Part shown: piece after piece, positions 36,175-45,011 of the stretch | How the letters are laid out: every line of letters begins with the position of its first letter | Position numbering within the stretch: position 1 is the stretch's first letter | Source of the DNA: Ignavibacteria bacterium | GTDB lineage: Bacteria; Bacteroidota; Ignavibacteria; Tepidaquicellales; Tepidaquicellaceae | Direction: 5' to 3' | Assembly (NCBI GenBank): GCA_019694675.1 | Contig: JAIBBK010000001.1 | Span: 28,457 to 92,456, forward strand | Length of the DNA: 64,000 bases | Made by a program: the position numbers and the translations under genes | Notes under the pieces: model-generated | Database searches by the model: none | What the model was told of the DNA's origin: nothing | Seen by the model: the letters and a program-made list of their open reading frames with translations, nothing else

Positions 36175-37389
36175 ATGAAAACGCTCCCCGGGATCAGAAT
36201 GGTCGGCAACAGGAAGAATAGTTTTTCTGCGATTGCAATGTTATCCTCAATCCTTTTCCTGTTCGGATCATGCGGTAAAGAGGAACAGAAGCAGGGAGGT
36301 CCTGCCGCGGTAAGTTATCCTGTAATAATAACGGATACCAGAAATGTAACGGTAAATTATGATTATGTTGCTTCAATCCAGGGGCAGGAAGATGTTGAGA
36401 TTCGTCCGGAAGTGGAAGGCAGTCTTACCGAGATATACATTGACGAAGGGCAGAATGTAAGAAGGGGACAGGCTCTCTTCAAGATAGATGACCAGATCCA
36501 GAAAGAGCAGGTGATATCTGCGGAAGCAGACCTGAATTCCGAAATAGCAAATCTTGACAAGGCCAGGCTTGACATTGAAAAAGTGAAACCGCTTGTTGAG
36601 AAGAACATTGTGAGCAGGTTTGAACTTGACGCGGCTTACAGCAATCTGAAGGCCGCCGAATCCAGGGTAGACAAGGCAAGGTCAATGCTTGCAAATGCAA
36701 AAACAAGGCTCGGAAAGACGCTCGTTTCAAGTCCGAGCGACGGTACTGCCGGCAAGATCTACTTCAGGCAGGGAAGCCTGGTTAGCCCGTCCACAAAGGA
36801 TCCTCTCACTATCATCTCCAAAAATGATCAGATGTATGCTTACTTCGCCATTACTGAGCGGGATGTCCTGGAGTTCAGGGAATACTATGACGGTAAGACA
36901 ATGCGTGAAAGCATTGCGAGGATTCCCGAAGTCCGGCTCCTTCTTCCGAACGGTGAACTTTATCCTTACGGCGGAAAGATCGACGCAACAACGGGGCTTA
37001 TCAATTCGCAGACCGGCACGATCAACCTCCGTGCAAGGTTCCCCAATCCGGGCGGAGTGCTGAGAAGCGGTAACAGCGGAACCGTCCGCATCCCTGATTT
37101 TACAAACAATGCCGTACTGATCCCGCAAAAATCAACATACGATATTCAGGACAAGACCTTCGTCTTTGTAGTTAACTCTGACAGCACTGTTGATTCCAGG
37201 CCTGTGACCGTATGGGATATCTCCGGAAACTTCTATATTATTGAGAAGGGCCTGTCGCCGGGAGAGCGCATTGTGTATGAAGGTACCGGAAGACTCAGGG
37301 ACGGAATGAAGATCATTCCCGAAACAGTGAGCCTCGACAGCCTCATAGAAGCAGACAAGGAAACTATCACAGTTAAGGAAACCAACTGA
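36175..37389 (+). CDS. RND efflux membrane fusion lipoprotein
   Basis: 404 aa from ATG 36175; the frame is open to 36076 inside the repeat, and ATG 36199 is an alternative. A lipoprotein signal has Cys33 in LFLFGSCGKEE. The lipoyl/barrel-sandwich halves (VEIRPEVEGSLTEIYIDEGQ and KTLVSSPSDGTAGKI) surround a helical hairpin (about 115-175), followed by beta-barrel and membrane-proximal domains. It is an AcrA/MexA-type periplasmic adaptor linking the pump and the outer-membrane channel. Its stop overlaps the pump start by one base (TGATG). Confidence 0.93.
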   Translation: MKTLPGIRMVGNRKNSFSAIAMLSSILFLFGSCGKEEQKQGGPAAVSYPVIITDTRNVTVNYDYVASIQGQEDVEIRPEVEGSLTEIYIDEGQNVRRGQALFKIDDQIQKEQVISAEADLNSEIANLDKARLDIEKVKPLVEKNIVSRFELDAAYSNLKAAESRVDKARSMLANAKTRLGKTLVSSPSDGTAGKIYFRQGSLVSPSTKDPLTIISKNDQMYAYFAITERDVLEFREYYDGKTMRESIARIPEVRLLLPNGELYPYGGKIDATTGLINSQTGTINLRARFPNPGGVLRSGNSGTVRIPDFTNNAVLIPQKSTYDIQDKTFVFVVNSDSTVDSRPVTVWDISGNFYIIEKGLSPGERIVYEGTGRLRDGMKIIPETVSLDSLIEADKETITVKETN

Positions 37390-40300
37390 TGGTCAGGTCT
37401 TTCATCGAAAAACCGGTTCTGTCCACGGTGATCTCCATAATCATCGTGATACTTGGAATTCTCGGAATCATGAAACTGCCGGTCACACAGTTTCCCGAGA
37501 TCGCGCCTCCGAGCGTTGTGGTATCCGCGTCATATAACGGAGCAAGCGCCGAGGTCGTGGCAAAGAGCGTTCTTATTCCGCTGGAAGAAGTGATCAACGG
37601 AGTTGACGGGATGTCTTACATCACTTCAACAGCATCAAACGACGGAAGCGGCACCATCACCGTGTTTTTCAATCTCGGCACAGATCCCGACATGGCCGCC
37701 GTAAATGTGCAGAACCGCGTCTCAAAGGCGATGAGCAACCTGCCCAAGGAAGTGATTGAAACAGGAGTGACCACACAGAAACAGCAGTCAAGCATGCTTC
37801 TGATGATCTCCGTTTATTCCGAAGACCCTGCTTATGACGAGACGTTTCTTCAGAACTTTGTGAAGATCAACATTGTGCCCGAACTGCAGAGAGTTGACGG
37901 CGTGGGTTCGGTAAGCGTATTCGGAGTGAAGGATTACTCAATGCGTGTCTGGCTCCTGCCCGACAGAATGGCATCTTACGGGCTTAATCCTTCAGACATT
38001 ACTTCTGCAATAGCAGAACAGAATTTCGAAGCTGCGCCGGGTAAGCTCGGCACGGACGACGGTAAGGCGTTCGAGTATATCATAAAGTATAAGGGAAAGC
38101 TCGACCGCGTTTCGGAGTTTCAGGATATCGTGATCAAAATGCTCGACAACGGACAGATCCTCAGGCTCAAAGATGTGGCAAGAATAGAGCTCGGTGCATT
38201 CAATTACGGATTCAGTGCAAAGGCAATGGGCTACGACGGTGTGGGAATGGCCGTTTACCAGACGAGCGGTTCTAACGCAAAGCAGATAATCACCCTCATT
38301 GAGGAAAAACTGAAACAGCAGTCTGAGGGATTTCCGAAAGGGATCAAATACAACATTCCTTATAACACAAAGGAATTTCTTGACGCATCCATCGAGCATG
38401 TGCTTCACACATTGTTCGAAGCGTTTCTTCTCGTGTTCATCGTAGTGTTCATCTTCCTGCAGGATTTCCGCTCAACACTCATTCCGGCCATAGCAGTGCC
38501 TGTTGCAATAGTCGGTACGTTCTTCTTCCTCGACGCGCTTGGATTCACCATCAACATACTGACTCTCTTCGCACTCGTGCTTGCGATCGGGATAGTTGTG
38601 GACGATGCAATTGTAGTGGTGGAAGCAGTGCACTCAAAGCTTGAAAAAGGAGATACAACTCCGAAGCAGGCAACTATCAGCGCAATGAGTGAGATCACGG
38701 GAGCAATAATCTCCATCACCCTCATAATGTCCGCCGTGTTCATACCCGTTGCGTTCCTTCCCGGATCTGCCGGAGTGTTTTACAGGCAGTTTGCGCTTAC
38801 GCTCGCAATTGCCATTGTACTCTCTGCGATCAATGCGCTCACACTCAGCCCCGCGCTTTGCTCCGTGTTCCTTAAGCCGCATGCGGCGGGGCACTCAAAA
38901 CGCGGCATCATAGGAAAGTTCTTTGCAGGGTTCAACAGCATCTTTGACAGGCTCACGGAAAAGTACGGTAATGCAGTGAAGTTCTTCTCAAAAAGGAAGT
39001 GGATATCGATAGCAGTTGTGATCCTGTTTGCAGGCGGGACATTTCTCCTGCTGAAGAACATTCAGACCGGCTTCATACCCACCGAAGACACCGGCGTCAT
39101 TTTTGCCGACGTGTCACTTCCTCCCAATGCAACGCGCGAACGCACCGAGAAAGTGCTTGAGGCAGTTGATAAGGCGGCGCAAAGTCTTGACCTGATACAG
39201 GAGAGACTTTACATAGCGGGAACAAGCCTGATAGCGGGAGTCAATGCCGGAGCCTACGGGCTTATGGTGTTCAAACTCAAACCGTGGGATGAAAGGAAGA
39301 ACAAAGGGCAGTCTGTTGAAGATGTAGTCGGAGAGCTTTACAGACTCACTTCAAACATCAGGGACGGTAATGTGATCTTTTTCGTTCCGCCCACAGTTTC
39401 AGGCTTCGGTTCAAGCGACGGGTTTGAACTCAGGATCAAGGACAATACCGGAGGTCCCGTAACAAACCTCGACAAAGTTTCACAGGACCTTGTGGCGGCG
39501 CTCAGCGAAAGGGACGAACTTGCGTTTGCCGTAACTTCATTCAGCACAAACTTTCCGCAGTACATGATCGAAGTTGACATAGCAAAGTGCAAACAAACCG
39601 GCGTTGATGTCAACTCGCTGTTTGCAACTCTGCAGGGATATATCGGCGGAGCATTCAGCTCGGACTTCAATAAGTTCGGTAAGCAGTACAGGATCATACT
39701 TCAGGCAGATGCGGATTACAGAAAGGACGAAAGTTCGCTTGCGGGTATATTCACTCGTAACAATTCCGGTGAGATGGTTCCTGTCAGCGGGCTCGTACGG
39801 CTCAAAAAGGTTTACGGCCCGGAGAGCATCAGCAGGTATAATCTTTCCAACTCCGTTACAATAAACGGAAAGGCGAAGGAAGGTTACGGTACGGGCGAAG
39901 CGATCAAGGCGGTGGAAGAAGTTGCATCGGCAAATCTTCCTGCGGGATTCACTTATGAATGGACAGGGATCACGAGAGACGAGATCAGCTCGGCAGGACA
40001 GGCGCCGCTCATTTTTGCGCTGGTGATTGTGTTTGTATATCTCCTGCTCAGCGCACAGTACGAAAGTTACATCCTGCCGTTTGCAGTATTGCTCAGCCTG
40101 CCCGTCGGCATCTTCGGAGCATTCTTATTCATTAAGCTCTTTGATATTGATAACAATATTTACTTTCAGGTCGCGCTGATCATGCTTATCGGACTGCTGG
40201 CAAAGAATGCGATTCTCATTGTTGAGTTTGCTGTTCAAAGGAGGAAGGCCGGCATGAGCATTGTGGAAGCGGGCATTGCAGGGGCAGTTGCAAGGCTTCG

Positions 40301-40553
40301 CCCTATACTCATGACGTCATTTGCGTTCATCTTCGGATTGATCCCGCTGGTGCTTGCAAAGGGCGCGGGTGCGATCGGAAACCGTTCGATCGGAACCGGC
40401 GCCGTAGGTGGCATGCTTGTGGGCACACTCGTTGGGGCGTTGTTCATTCCCGTGTTCTTCATGATATTTCAGAGTCTTCAGGAGAGATTCAGCGGTTTGC
40501 CGGAGGAAAAGGGAAACCCTGCAGAGCAGAACGTAGTGCCCGGAACGGAATGA
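37389..40553 (+). CDS. RND multidrug efflux pump, HAE1/AcrB type
   Basis: 1054 aa, the standard length, with the usual 12 membrane helices and two large periplasmic loops. The proton-relay aspartates of helix 4 are in GIVVDDAIVVVEAVHSKLE, and the helix 10 lysine is in LIGLLAKNAILIVEFA. The N-terminal MVRSFIEKPVLSTVISIIIV is typical of HAE1. It exports hydrophobic or amphiphilic compounds using the proton gradient; substrates cannot be predicted. It is the middle gene of the operon, overlapping its neighbours by 1 and 4 nt. Confidence 0.96.
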   Translation: MVRSFIEKPVLSTVISIIIVILGILGIMKLPVTQFPEIAPPSVVVSASYNGASAEVVAKSVLIPLEEVINGVDGMSYITSTASNDGSGTITVFFNLGTDPDMAAVNVQNRVSKAMSNLPKEVIETGVTTQKQQSSMLLMISVYSEDPAYDETFLQNFVKINIVPELQRVDGVGSVSVFGVKDYSMRVWLLPDRMASYGLNPSDITSAIAEQNFEAAPGKLGTDDGKAFEYIIKYKGKLDRVSEFQDIVIKMLDNGQILRLKDVARIELGAFNYGFSAKAMGYDGVGMAVYQTSGSNAKQIITLIEEKLKQQSEGFPKGIKYNIPYNTKEFLDASIEHVLHTLFEAFLLVFIVVFIFLQDFRSTLIPAIAVPVAIVGTFFFLDALGFTINILTLFALVLAIGIVVDDAIVVVEAVHSKLEKGDTTPKQATISAMSEITGAIISITLIMSAVFIPVAFLPGSAGVFYRQFALTLAIAIVLSAINALTLSPALCSVFLKPHAAGHSKRGIIGKFFAGFNSIFDRLTEKYGNAVKFFSKRKWISIAVVILFAGGTFLLLKNIQTGFIPTEDTGVIFADVSLPPNATRERTEKVLEAVDKAAQSLDLIQERLYIAGTSLIAGVNAGAYGLMVFKLKPWDERKNKGQSVEDVVGELYRLTSNIRDGNVIFFVPPTVSGFGSSDGFELRIKDNTGGPVTNLDKVSQDLVAALSERDELAFAVTSFSTNFPQYMIEVDIAKCKQTGVDVNSLFATLQGYIGGAFSSDFNKFGKQYRIILQADADYRKDESSLAGIFTRNNSGEMVPVSGLVRLKKVYGPESISRYNLSNSVTINGKAKEGYGTGEAIKAVEEVASANLPAGFTYEWTGITRDEISSAGQAPLIFALVIVFVYLLLSAQYESYILPFAVLLSLPVGIFGAFLFIKLFDIDNNIYFQVALIMLIGLLAKNAILIVEFAVQRRKAGMSIVEAGIAGAVARLRPILMTSFAFIFGLIPLVLAKGAGAIGNRSIGTGAVGGMLVGTLVGALFIPVFFMIFQSLQERFSGLPEEKGNPAEQNVVPGTE

Positions 40554-41965
40554 GTAGGCAGAGCACATACAATGCGGTTCTGATCATTGCATTCTTTCTT
40601 ACAAGTGCTGTAATTCTATCGGGATGCCATGTAGGAAAGGAATATACAAGGCCCGAAGTTGTTACGGATACATCATTCATCTTCTCACATAACAATGACT
40701 CCGCAAATATTGCGCTTATAAAATGGGACAGCATATTCACTGACACTGTGCTGAAAGCGCTCATTGATTCGGGGCTTAAGAACAACCTCGACCTCAGGAT
40801 CGCGGTTGAACGGATAAAGGAATCACAGTCATTGCTCAGTCAGAAGGGTGCCGAGTTTGAACCCACTCTTGGACTCGAACTCCGCGGGTCTGTTTCGAGG
40901 ATCTCGCCAAACAGCAATGAAGGAGGACAGGAAACGAAACCTCAGTACAATTACCGTGGAGGATTCACCGCAAGCTGGGAAGCCGACATCTGGGGAAAGC
41001 TGAGCAGTGCGGAGAGGGGAGCTTATGCAGACCTTCTCAGAACCGAGGCCGCAAAGCGCACGATACAGACTAAGCTTATCGCAGACATAGCCAATGAATA
41101 TTACAACCTGCTTCTTTACAGGACGCAGGAGAAAATAATAACCGAGACTATCCGCAACAGGGAAGAAGACCTGCTTACGGTCATGATCCTCAAGAATTCG
41201 GCATTGCTGACTGAGGCGGATGTGAAGCAGAGCGAAGCCAATGTGTATTCGGCAAAATTGCTTTTGCCAAGACTGTACAAGAACATCAACATATCAGAGA
41301 ATGTGATAAACAGGCTTCTCGGAAGAACCCCGCGGAAGCTTGTTTACGGCGACCTTGATGATTCTCCTCAGCAGATGATCGATACTTCCGCAGGTTATCC
41401 CTCTCAGCTTCTCCTTAACAGGCCTGACATTGCAGAGTCGGAACAGGCGCTTGTCTCTGCCTTTGAAAATACGAATGTTGCGAGAGCCAATTTCTATCCA
41501 ACATTCAGGATTACAGCTTCAGCAGGACTTGAGGCGTTCAGCATCGGAGATTTTTTCAGCTTCCCCGGCTCAATATTCGCGACTGCGATCGGGGACATCT
41601 TTCAGCCGATATTCAATAAGAGGAAGAACAAGACAGAGCTTGAGGTCGCCCTTGCAAGACAAAGAACATCTGCATATTCTTTCAGAGGCTCATTTATCAG
41701 GGCCGTTCAGGAGGTTTCGGATGCGCTGTTCAATTACAAGATCTCGGGAGAGATCATAAACCTCTACTCATTGCAAACCGAAGCGCTTGATCTCGCGCTT
41801 GAGTATTCCAGAGAACTGCTTGTCAGCGGATATGCGAATTACATTGACGTGCTGAGGGCGGAAGATCAGTACCTGAGTTCCAGGCTTGAGTTTTCAAGAG
41901 CGCGGGCAGACAGGCTTCAGGCGGGTGTGGAACTGTACCGATCGCTGGGAGGAGGCTGGAGGTAA
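40550..41965 (+). CDS. RND efflux outer-membrane factor (NodT/TolC-type lipoprotein)
   Basis: 471 aa. The start overlaps the pump stop by 4 nt (ATGA). The lipoprotein signal has Cys26 (AVILSGCHVGKEYTRPEV), the OprM/NodT pattern. Two OEP repeats with long alpha-helical hairpins include the landmark FTASWEADIWGKLSSAERGA. It completes the tripartite pump. It converges on the metallophosphatase gene with only 10 bases between stops and no terminator hairpin. Confidence 0.93.
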   Translation: MSRQSTYNAVLIIAFFLTSAVILSGCHVGKEYTRPEVVTDTSFIFSHNNDSANIALIKWDSIFTDTVLKALIDSGLKNNLDLRIAVERIKESQSLLSQKGAEFEPTLGLELRGSVSRISPNSNEGGQETKPQYNYRGGFTASWEADIWGKLSSAERGAYADLLRTEAAKRTIQTKLIADIANEYYNLLLYRTQEKIITETIRNREEDLLTVMILKNSALLTEADVKQSEANVYSAKLLLPRLYKNINISENVINRLLGRTPRKLVYGDLDDSPQQMIDTSAGYPSQLLLNRPDIAESEQALVSAFENTNVARANFYPTFRITASAGLEAFSIGDFFSFPGSIFATAIGDIFQPIFNKRKNKTELEVALARQRTSAYSFRGSFIRAVQEVSDALFNYKISGEIINLYSLQTEALDLALEYSRELLVSGYANYIDVLRAEDQYLSSRLEFSRARADRLQAGVELYRSLGGGWR

Positions 41966-41975
41966 CAATGAATTT

Positions 41976-42923
41976 TCAATCCTGCAGTTTCTGAAGCTCC
42001 GTGGTGTTCCCTAGAAGGTCAATGACTTTGAATACATTTTCGCTGATCATCAGGGCATACATCTTTCCGTTTGCAAAGTTCTCCGCATGGTCAACGTCAA
42101 TTGCTGTCACGCGTCCGCCGTACAACTCCGACATGTTCTCAAAGATCGTGTGGCCTATAGTCATACGGTCGGCGGAATAGTGCTTCAGTATCCGGTCCAA
42201 CTCTTCGCTGTTGATTTCCCGCTTTGCAATTCCCCTGTACCAAAGAGGCCCGTTGCTTCTTAAGATCAGGGAGTCTATTGCCGGCGACTGCTCTGAGAAC
42301 GGTTTGTCAATGATGTCGCGCAGTCTGTCATTGATCTCCTGAGCCGAAAGCCCAGTTGCCAGCAGTTCGGGACTTATTCCACCGTGCACAAAGACGGTAC
42401 TTCCGATCTTGGTAATGCAGTTCTTTTTCCTGAGCCATGAGCCAAGCTCGGTGTCCGGGGAAAACCAGCGGTTGTATTCAAAGCCGGAAAGCCCGGCTAT
42501 CCTCTTGTATTTCTCATGAACATACCTCAGGTCATTTCGCATTACCATCACTTCGTGATTGCCGAGTATGAAATGAACTTTGCCGCCGGCAGTTTCGGCC
42601 TCCTGTTCAAGTTTGTAGATCAGCCAAAGACACTCTGTGACAAAACTGCCCCGGTCAAAGAAATCGCCAACCAATACAAGATGCCCGTTTCCGAATGACC
42701 AGTTGAATGATGAGTCAATAACGCCTGAAGATCTCAGTATTGAAGAGAAGCCCCCGAAGTTGCCTTCAATGTCCGATATGGCAAGGATCTTTTCCGGCAT
42801 TTCAAATTCCGCAGGTCCGGCTTCGGCAACATCCCGAAGTCTGAAGCTGAATGAGCCGCTCCGGTCAGGCAGCAGGCAGGTGATCATTTCCCCTTTGCTG
42901 ATTGGCTGATGTTCGAACCTCAA
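41976..42923 (-). CDS. Metallophosphatase catalytic domain (probably 3' part of a frameshifted gene)
   Basis: 315 aa in this frame. Calcineurin-like motifs are in order: ISDIEGN (Glu where DxH is normal), GDFFDRGS, LGNHEVM, VHGGISP and GHT. The VHGG and GNHE forms resemble bacterial PPP/Shewanella-like phosphatases. The only available start is a TTG in the middle of a beta-rich region, and no signal peptide is present. The overlapping upstream ORF (42865-43182) ends in a matching beta-rich segment after a signal peptide, so one secreted 380-400 aa protein was probably split by a frameshift near 42923. Confidence 0.75.
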   Translation of the reverse strand: MRFEHQPISKGEMITCLLPDRSGSFSFRLRDVAEAGPAEFEMPEKILAISDIEGNFGGFSSILRSSGVIDSSFNWSFGNGHLVLVGDFFDRGSFVTECLWLIYKLEQEAETAGGKVHFILGNHEVMVMRNDLRYVHEKYKRIAGLSGFEYNRWFSPDTELGSWLRKKNCITKIGSTVFVHGGISPELLATGLSAQEINDRLRDIIDKPFSEQSPAIDSLILRSNGPLWYRGIAKREINSEELDRILKHYSADRMTIGHTIFENMSELYGGRVTAIDVDHAENFANGKMYALMISENVFKVIDLLGNTTELQKLQD

Positions 42924-43182
42924 CAGCGCCTTCGTTTACAACGAACATCACGGACACTTTGCCTGAATCGGTTTCAATGATATGCGGCCCTTCGGAAATA
43001 TTGTCAGGCAATGAATAAGATGTGTCCGTATCCTGTGAATGAAGTGCATCAGTGAAGATCATGAGGGATGCGGTCAGAATTGAAGCAATGAAGAATGACC
43101 TGTACAGGCCATACTTGACGAAAAGAGTCCAATACATCTTAACAAAAGGGAAAGGCTTATGTTTTTTCAATGATTCAACCAT
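42865..43182 (-). pseudogene. 5' part of the metallophosphatase gene, shifted frame
   Basis: 105 codons. A basic N-terminus and a strong hydrophobic segment (SFFIASILTASLMIFTDALH) give a signal peptide ending near HSQ. A short beta-rich segment follows (ISEGPHIIETDSGKVSVMFV ... EGAVEVR). After EVR, the reading continues sensibly only in the other frame (FEHQPISKGEMI), where the phosphatase domain begins. Either this is a real disrupting frameshift or a base-call error. ATG 43137 is an alternative start. Confidence is moderate because no homologue alignment was possible. Confidence 0.55.
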
Positions 43183-43191
43183 AATATGAAC

Positions 43192-43425
43192 ATTGGAAGG
43201 ACAACCCGCCTTAGCGTAATTGCCGTATCAAAAATTGCGAATGACAGCGTAGCGAGAATTTCCTGTTTGACGAATTCCGATAATTGCAGTGTTCTGCAAT
43301 TATCGGGATAAGGAGTTGAAATTCTCGCAGCTGGAGTGAGCAATTTTAGGCAATTACGCGGCAGCGGGCGATTTTTCTTTGGAGCTTTCTTTTGATCGTT
43401 CAAAAGAAAGCGGGTCAACTCAATT
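43192..43425. repeat. Dispersed structured repeat, copy C (short form)
   Basis: Helices: P1 AAAATTGC / GCAATTTT (43231-43238 with 43340-43347); P2 CAGC / GCTG; P3 GCGAGAATTTC / GAAATTCTCGC (43252-43262 with 43318-43328). P4 is a 13-bp hairpin (43277-43289 with 43294-43306), and the right-hand 12-bp hairpin is 43384-43395 with 43400-43411. The P5 hairpin of copies A and B is cleanly missing between AGG and CAATTA. It lies between the metallophosphatase start and the pyrE stop. The minus-strand ORF across it shares LLNDQKKAPKKNRPL with the one in copy B and is regarded as repeat-derived. Confidence 0.8.
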
Positions 43426-43486
43426 GCGTTAAATGCTGACAATGTACAAAATCCAGGGCAACCATGAATTTGGAAGATTTGGTGCC

Positions 43487-44065
43487 TCACTTCGCCAGTG
43501 ACCTGCTTCCGGGTTTGCTCACAGGTATGTTTGCCAGCCATTCAGGCAACTCGTCTTCCGCGAATTTGACTACCTCAAATGAAGCGAGACATTTCTGCTC
43601 AACTCCGAAACTGACCTTGCCGTTACTGCGGTCAATGATGAACCCGACTCCGCAGAGATTTGCGCCGGCTGATTTAACAAGCCCGGTTACTTCAAAAACG
43701 CTTCCGCCCGTGGTCACAACATCCTCGCAGACGAGCACATTCTCTCCCGCATTAAGCTCGAAACCCCTTCTCAGCTTCATCTCGCCGTTCTCACGCTCTG
43801 CAAAGATCGTCCTCGCATCGAGTTGCCTTCCCACTTCCGTGCCGAACACAATACCTCCCACGGCAGGTGTAATGACCGTGTCTATATTCATCGGCCTGAA
43901 GTGCGCGGCGATATCCTTTGCAAAGAGGGAATTGTATTCCGGGTACTGAAGGACCTTTGCGCACTGAAAGTAATGCGGGCTGTGGAATCCGGAAGTAAGG
44001 ATGAAATGCCCTTCGAGCAGGGCTCCTGACTTCCTGAAAATTTCTAATACTTCTTCTGAGGTCAC
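43487..44065 (-). CDS. pyrE: Orotate phosphoribosyltransferase
   Basis: 192 aa, GTG start. The PRPP-binding motif is VLVCEDVVTTGGSVFEV, and the flexible loop carries TIFAERENGEMKLRRGF. TPAVGGIVFGTEVGRQL is also typical of PyrE. It converts orotate plus PRPP to OMP in pyrimidine synthesis. The tail (PVSKPGSRSLAK) runs close to repeat copy C. No other pyr gene is nearby. Confidence 0.95.
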   Translation of the reverse strand: MTSEEVLEIFRKSGALLEGHFILTSGFHSPHYFQCAKVLQYPEYNSLFAKDIAAHFRPMNIDTVITPAVGGIVFGTEVGRQLDARTIFAERENGEMKLRRGFELNAGENVLVCEDVVTTGGSVFEVTGLVKSAGANLCGVGFIIDRSNGKVSFGVEQKCLASFEVVKFAEDELPEWLANIPVSKPGSRSLAK

Positions 44066-44158
44066 GCTGTGGTCTGATTTGAGTTAGTTATGATCATTCT
44101 TTCGTAAATAAGCAAAAGGTCATGTTCTGAAAATCCTCATGAAGAAGTCAGGTGATCT

Positions 44159-44980
44159 TCAGCTTAACCTTATTTTCTTTACATCATGTATAGCCTGTCC
44201 GAGGAATCTCTCGCTGATCTCCTTGAACTTCTTCTGAAAATCAGTAACGAAGAATTTGTGTTTGCCGGGCGCTCTCTGCGGGTTAAGCAGGTTCAGCCTT
44301 TCGAGGATCCTCTGCACTTCCTTGGCAGTTTCCTTTCCCGAGTCAATGAGCTTCACCTTCTTTCCCATCACTCCGGATATCGTTCCGCTCAGCACGGGAT
44401 AATGAGTGCATCCGAGGATGAGCGTATCAATGCCGGATTCTTTCAGCTCGGTCAGATACTCCTTCGCTATCATCCTTGAAACTTTGTTGTCGATCCATCC
44501 GTCTTCTGCAAGCTGTACGAACAGACTGCATGCTTTGGATCTGACGTCAATGTTCCTGTCGTACTTGTGGATCTGAGTCTTGTATGAGTAGCTCTGAACC
44601 GTTCCGAGCGTTCCGATAACGCCTATCCTGTAATTGTTTGTCGCCGCAATTGCGGCCTTGCAGCCGGGCTTGATCACGCCTATCACCGGAACCTTCGTGA
44701 TCTGCCTCAGCCTGTGCAATGCAACTGAAGATGCGGTGTTGCATGCGACAATTATCATTTTTACATTTTTATTCAGAAGGAATTTGGCTATCTCAACCGA
44801 GTAAGATATGACAGTCTCCTTTGACTTTGTGCCGTAAGGCAGCCTCGCTGTATCACCTACGTAAATGATGTTTTCGTTCGGAAGAAATTCAAACAACGAC
44901 CTTGCAACGGTAAGTCCGCCGATTCCCGAATCGAATACGCCTATCGGGCTTCTGCCGCCGGGTTTTTTCTTGTGTGCCAT
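44159..44980 (-). CDS. murI: Glutamate racemase
   Basis: 273 aa. The motifs are GVFDSGIGGLTVARSLFEFL near the N-terminus, the first catalytic Cys in VACNTASSVAL and the second in LILGCTHYPVL. It makes D-glutamate for peptidoglycan. It starts 31 bases from the divergent BNR gene at 45012, so the two share a very short promoter region. Confidence 0.95.
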   Translation of the reverse strand: MAHKKKPGGRSPIGVFDSGIGGLTVARSLFEFLPNENIIYVGDTARLPYGTKSKETVISYSVEIAKFLLNKNVKMIIVACNTASSVALHRLRQITKVPVIGVIKPGCKAAIAATNNYRIGVIGTLGTVQSYSYKTQIHKYDRNIDVRSKACSLFVQLAEDGWIDNKVSRMIAKEYLTELKESGIDTLILGCTHYPVLSGTISGVMGKKVKLIDSGKETAKEVQRILERLNLLNPQRAPGKHKFFVTDFQKKFKEISERFLGQAIHDVKKIRLS

Positions 44981-45011
44981 AAATGTCAGGCAATTTAGTC
45001 AATCAGCTCAA

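Noticed and set aside
43167..43541. 124-codon minus-strand ORF overlapping the 3' end of pyrE
   Set aside because: It lies across repeat copy C and reads out of frame through pyrE; no start context.
44865..45011. N-terminal extension of the Ycf48-like gene into murI
   Set aside because: It is antisense to the murI start and would bury the signal peptide that begins near 45012.
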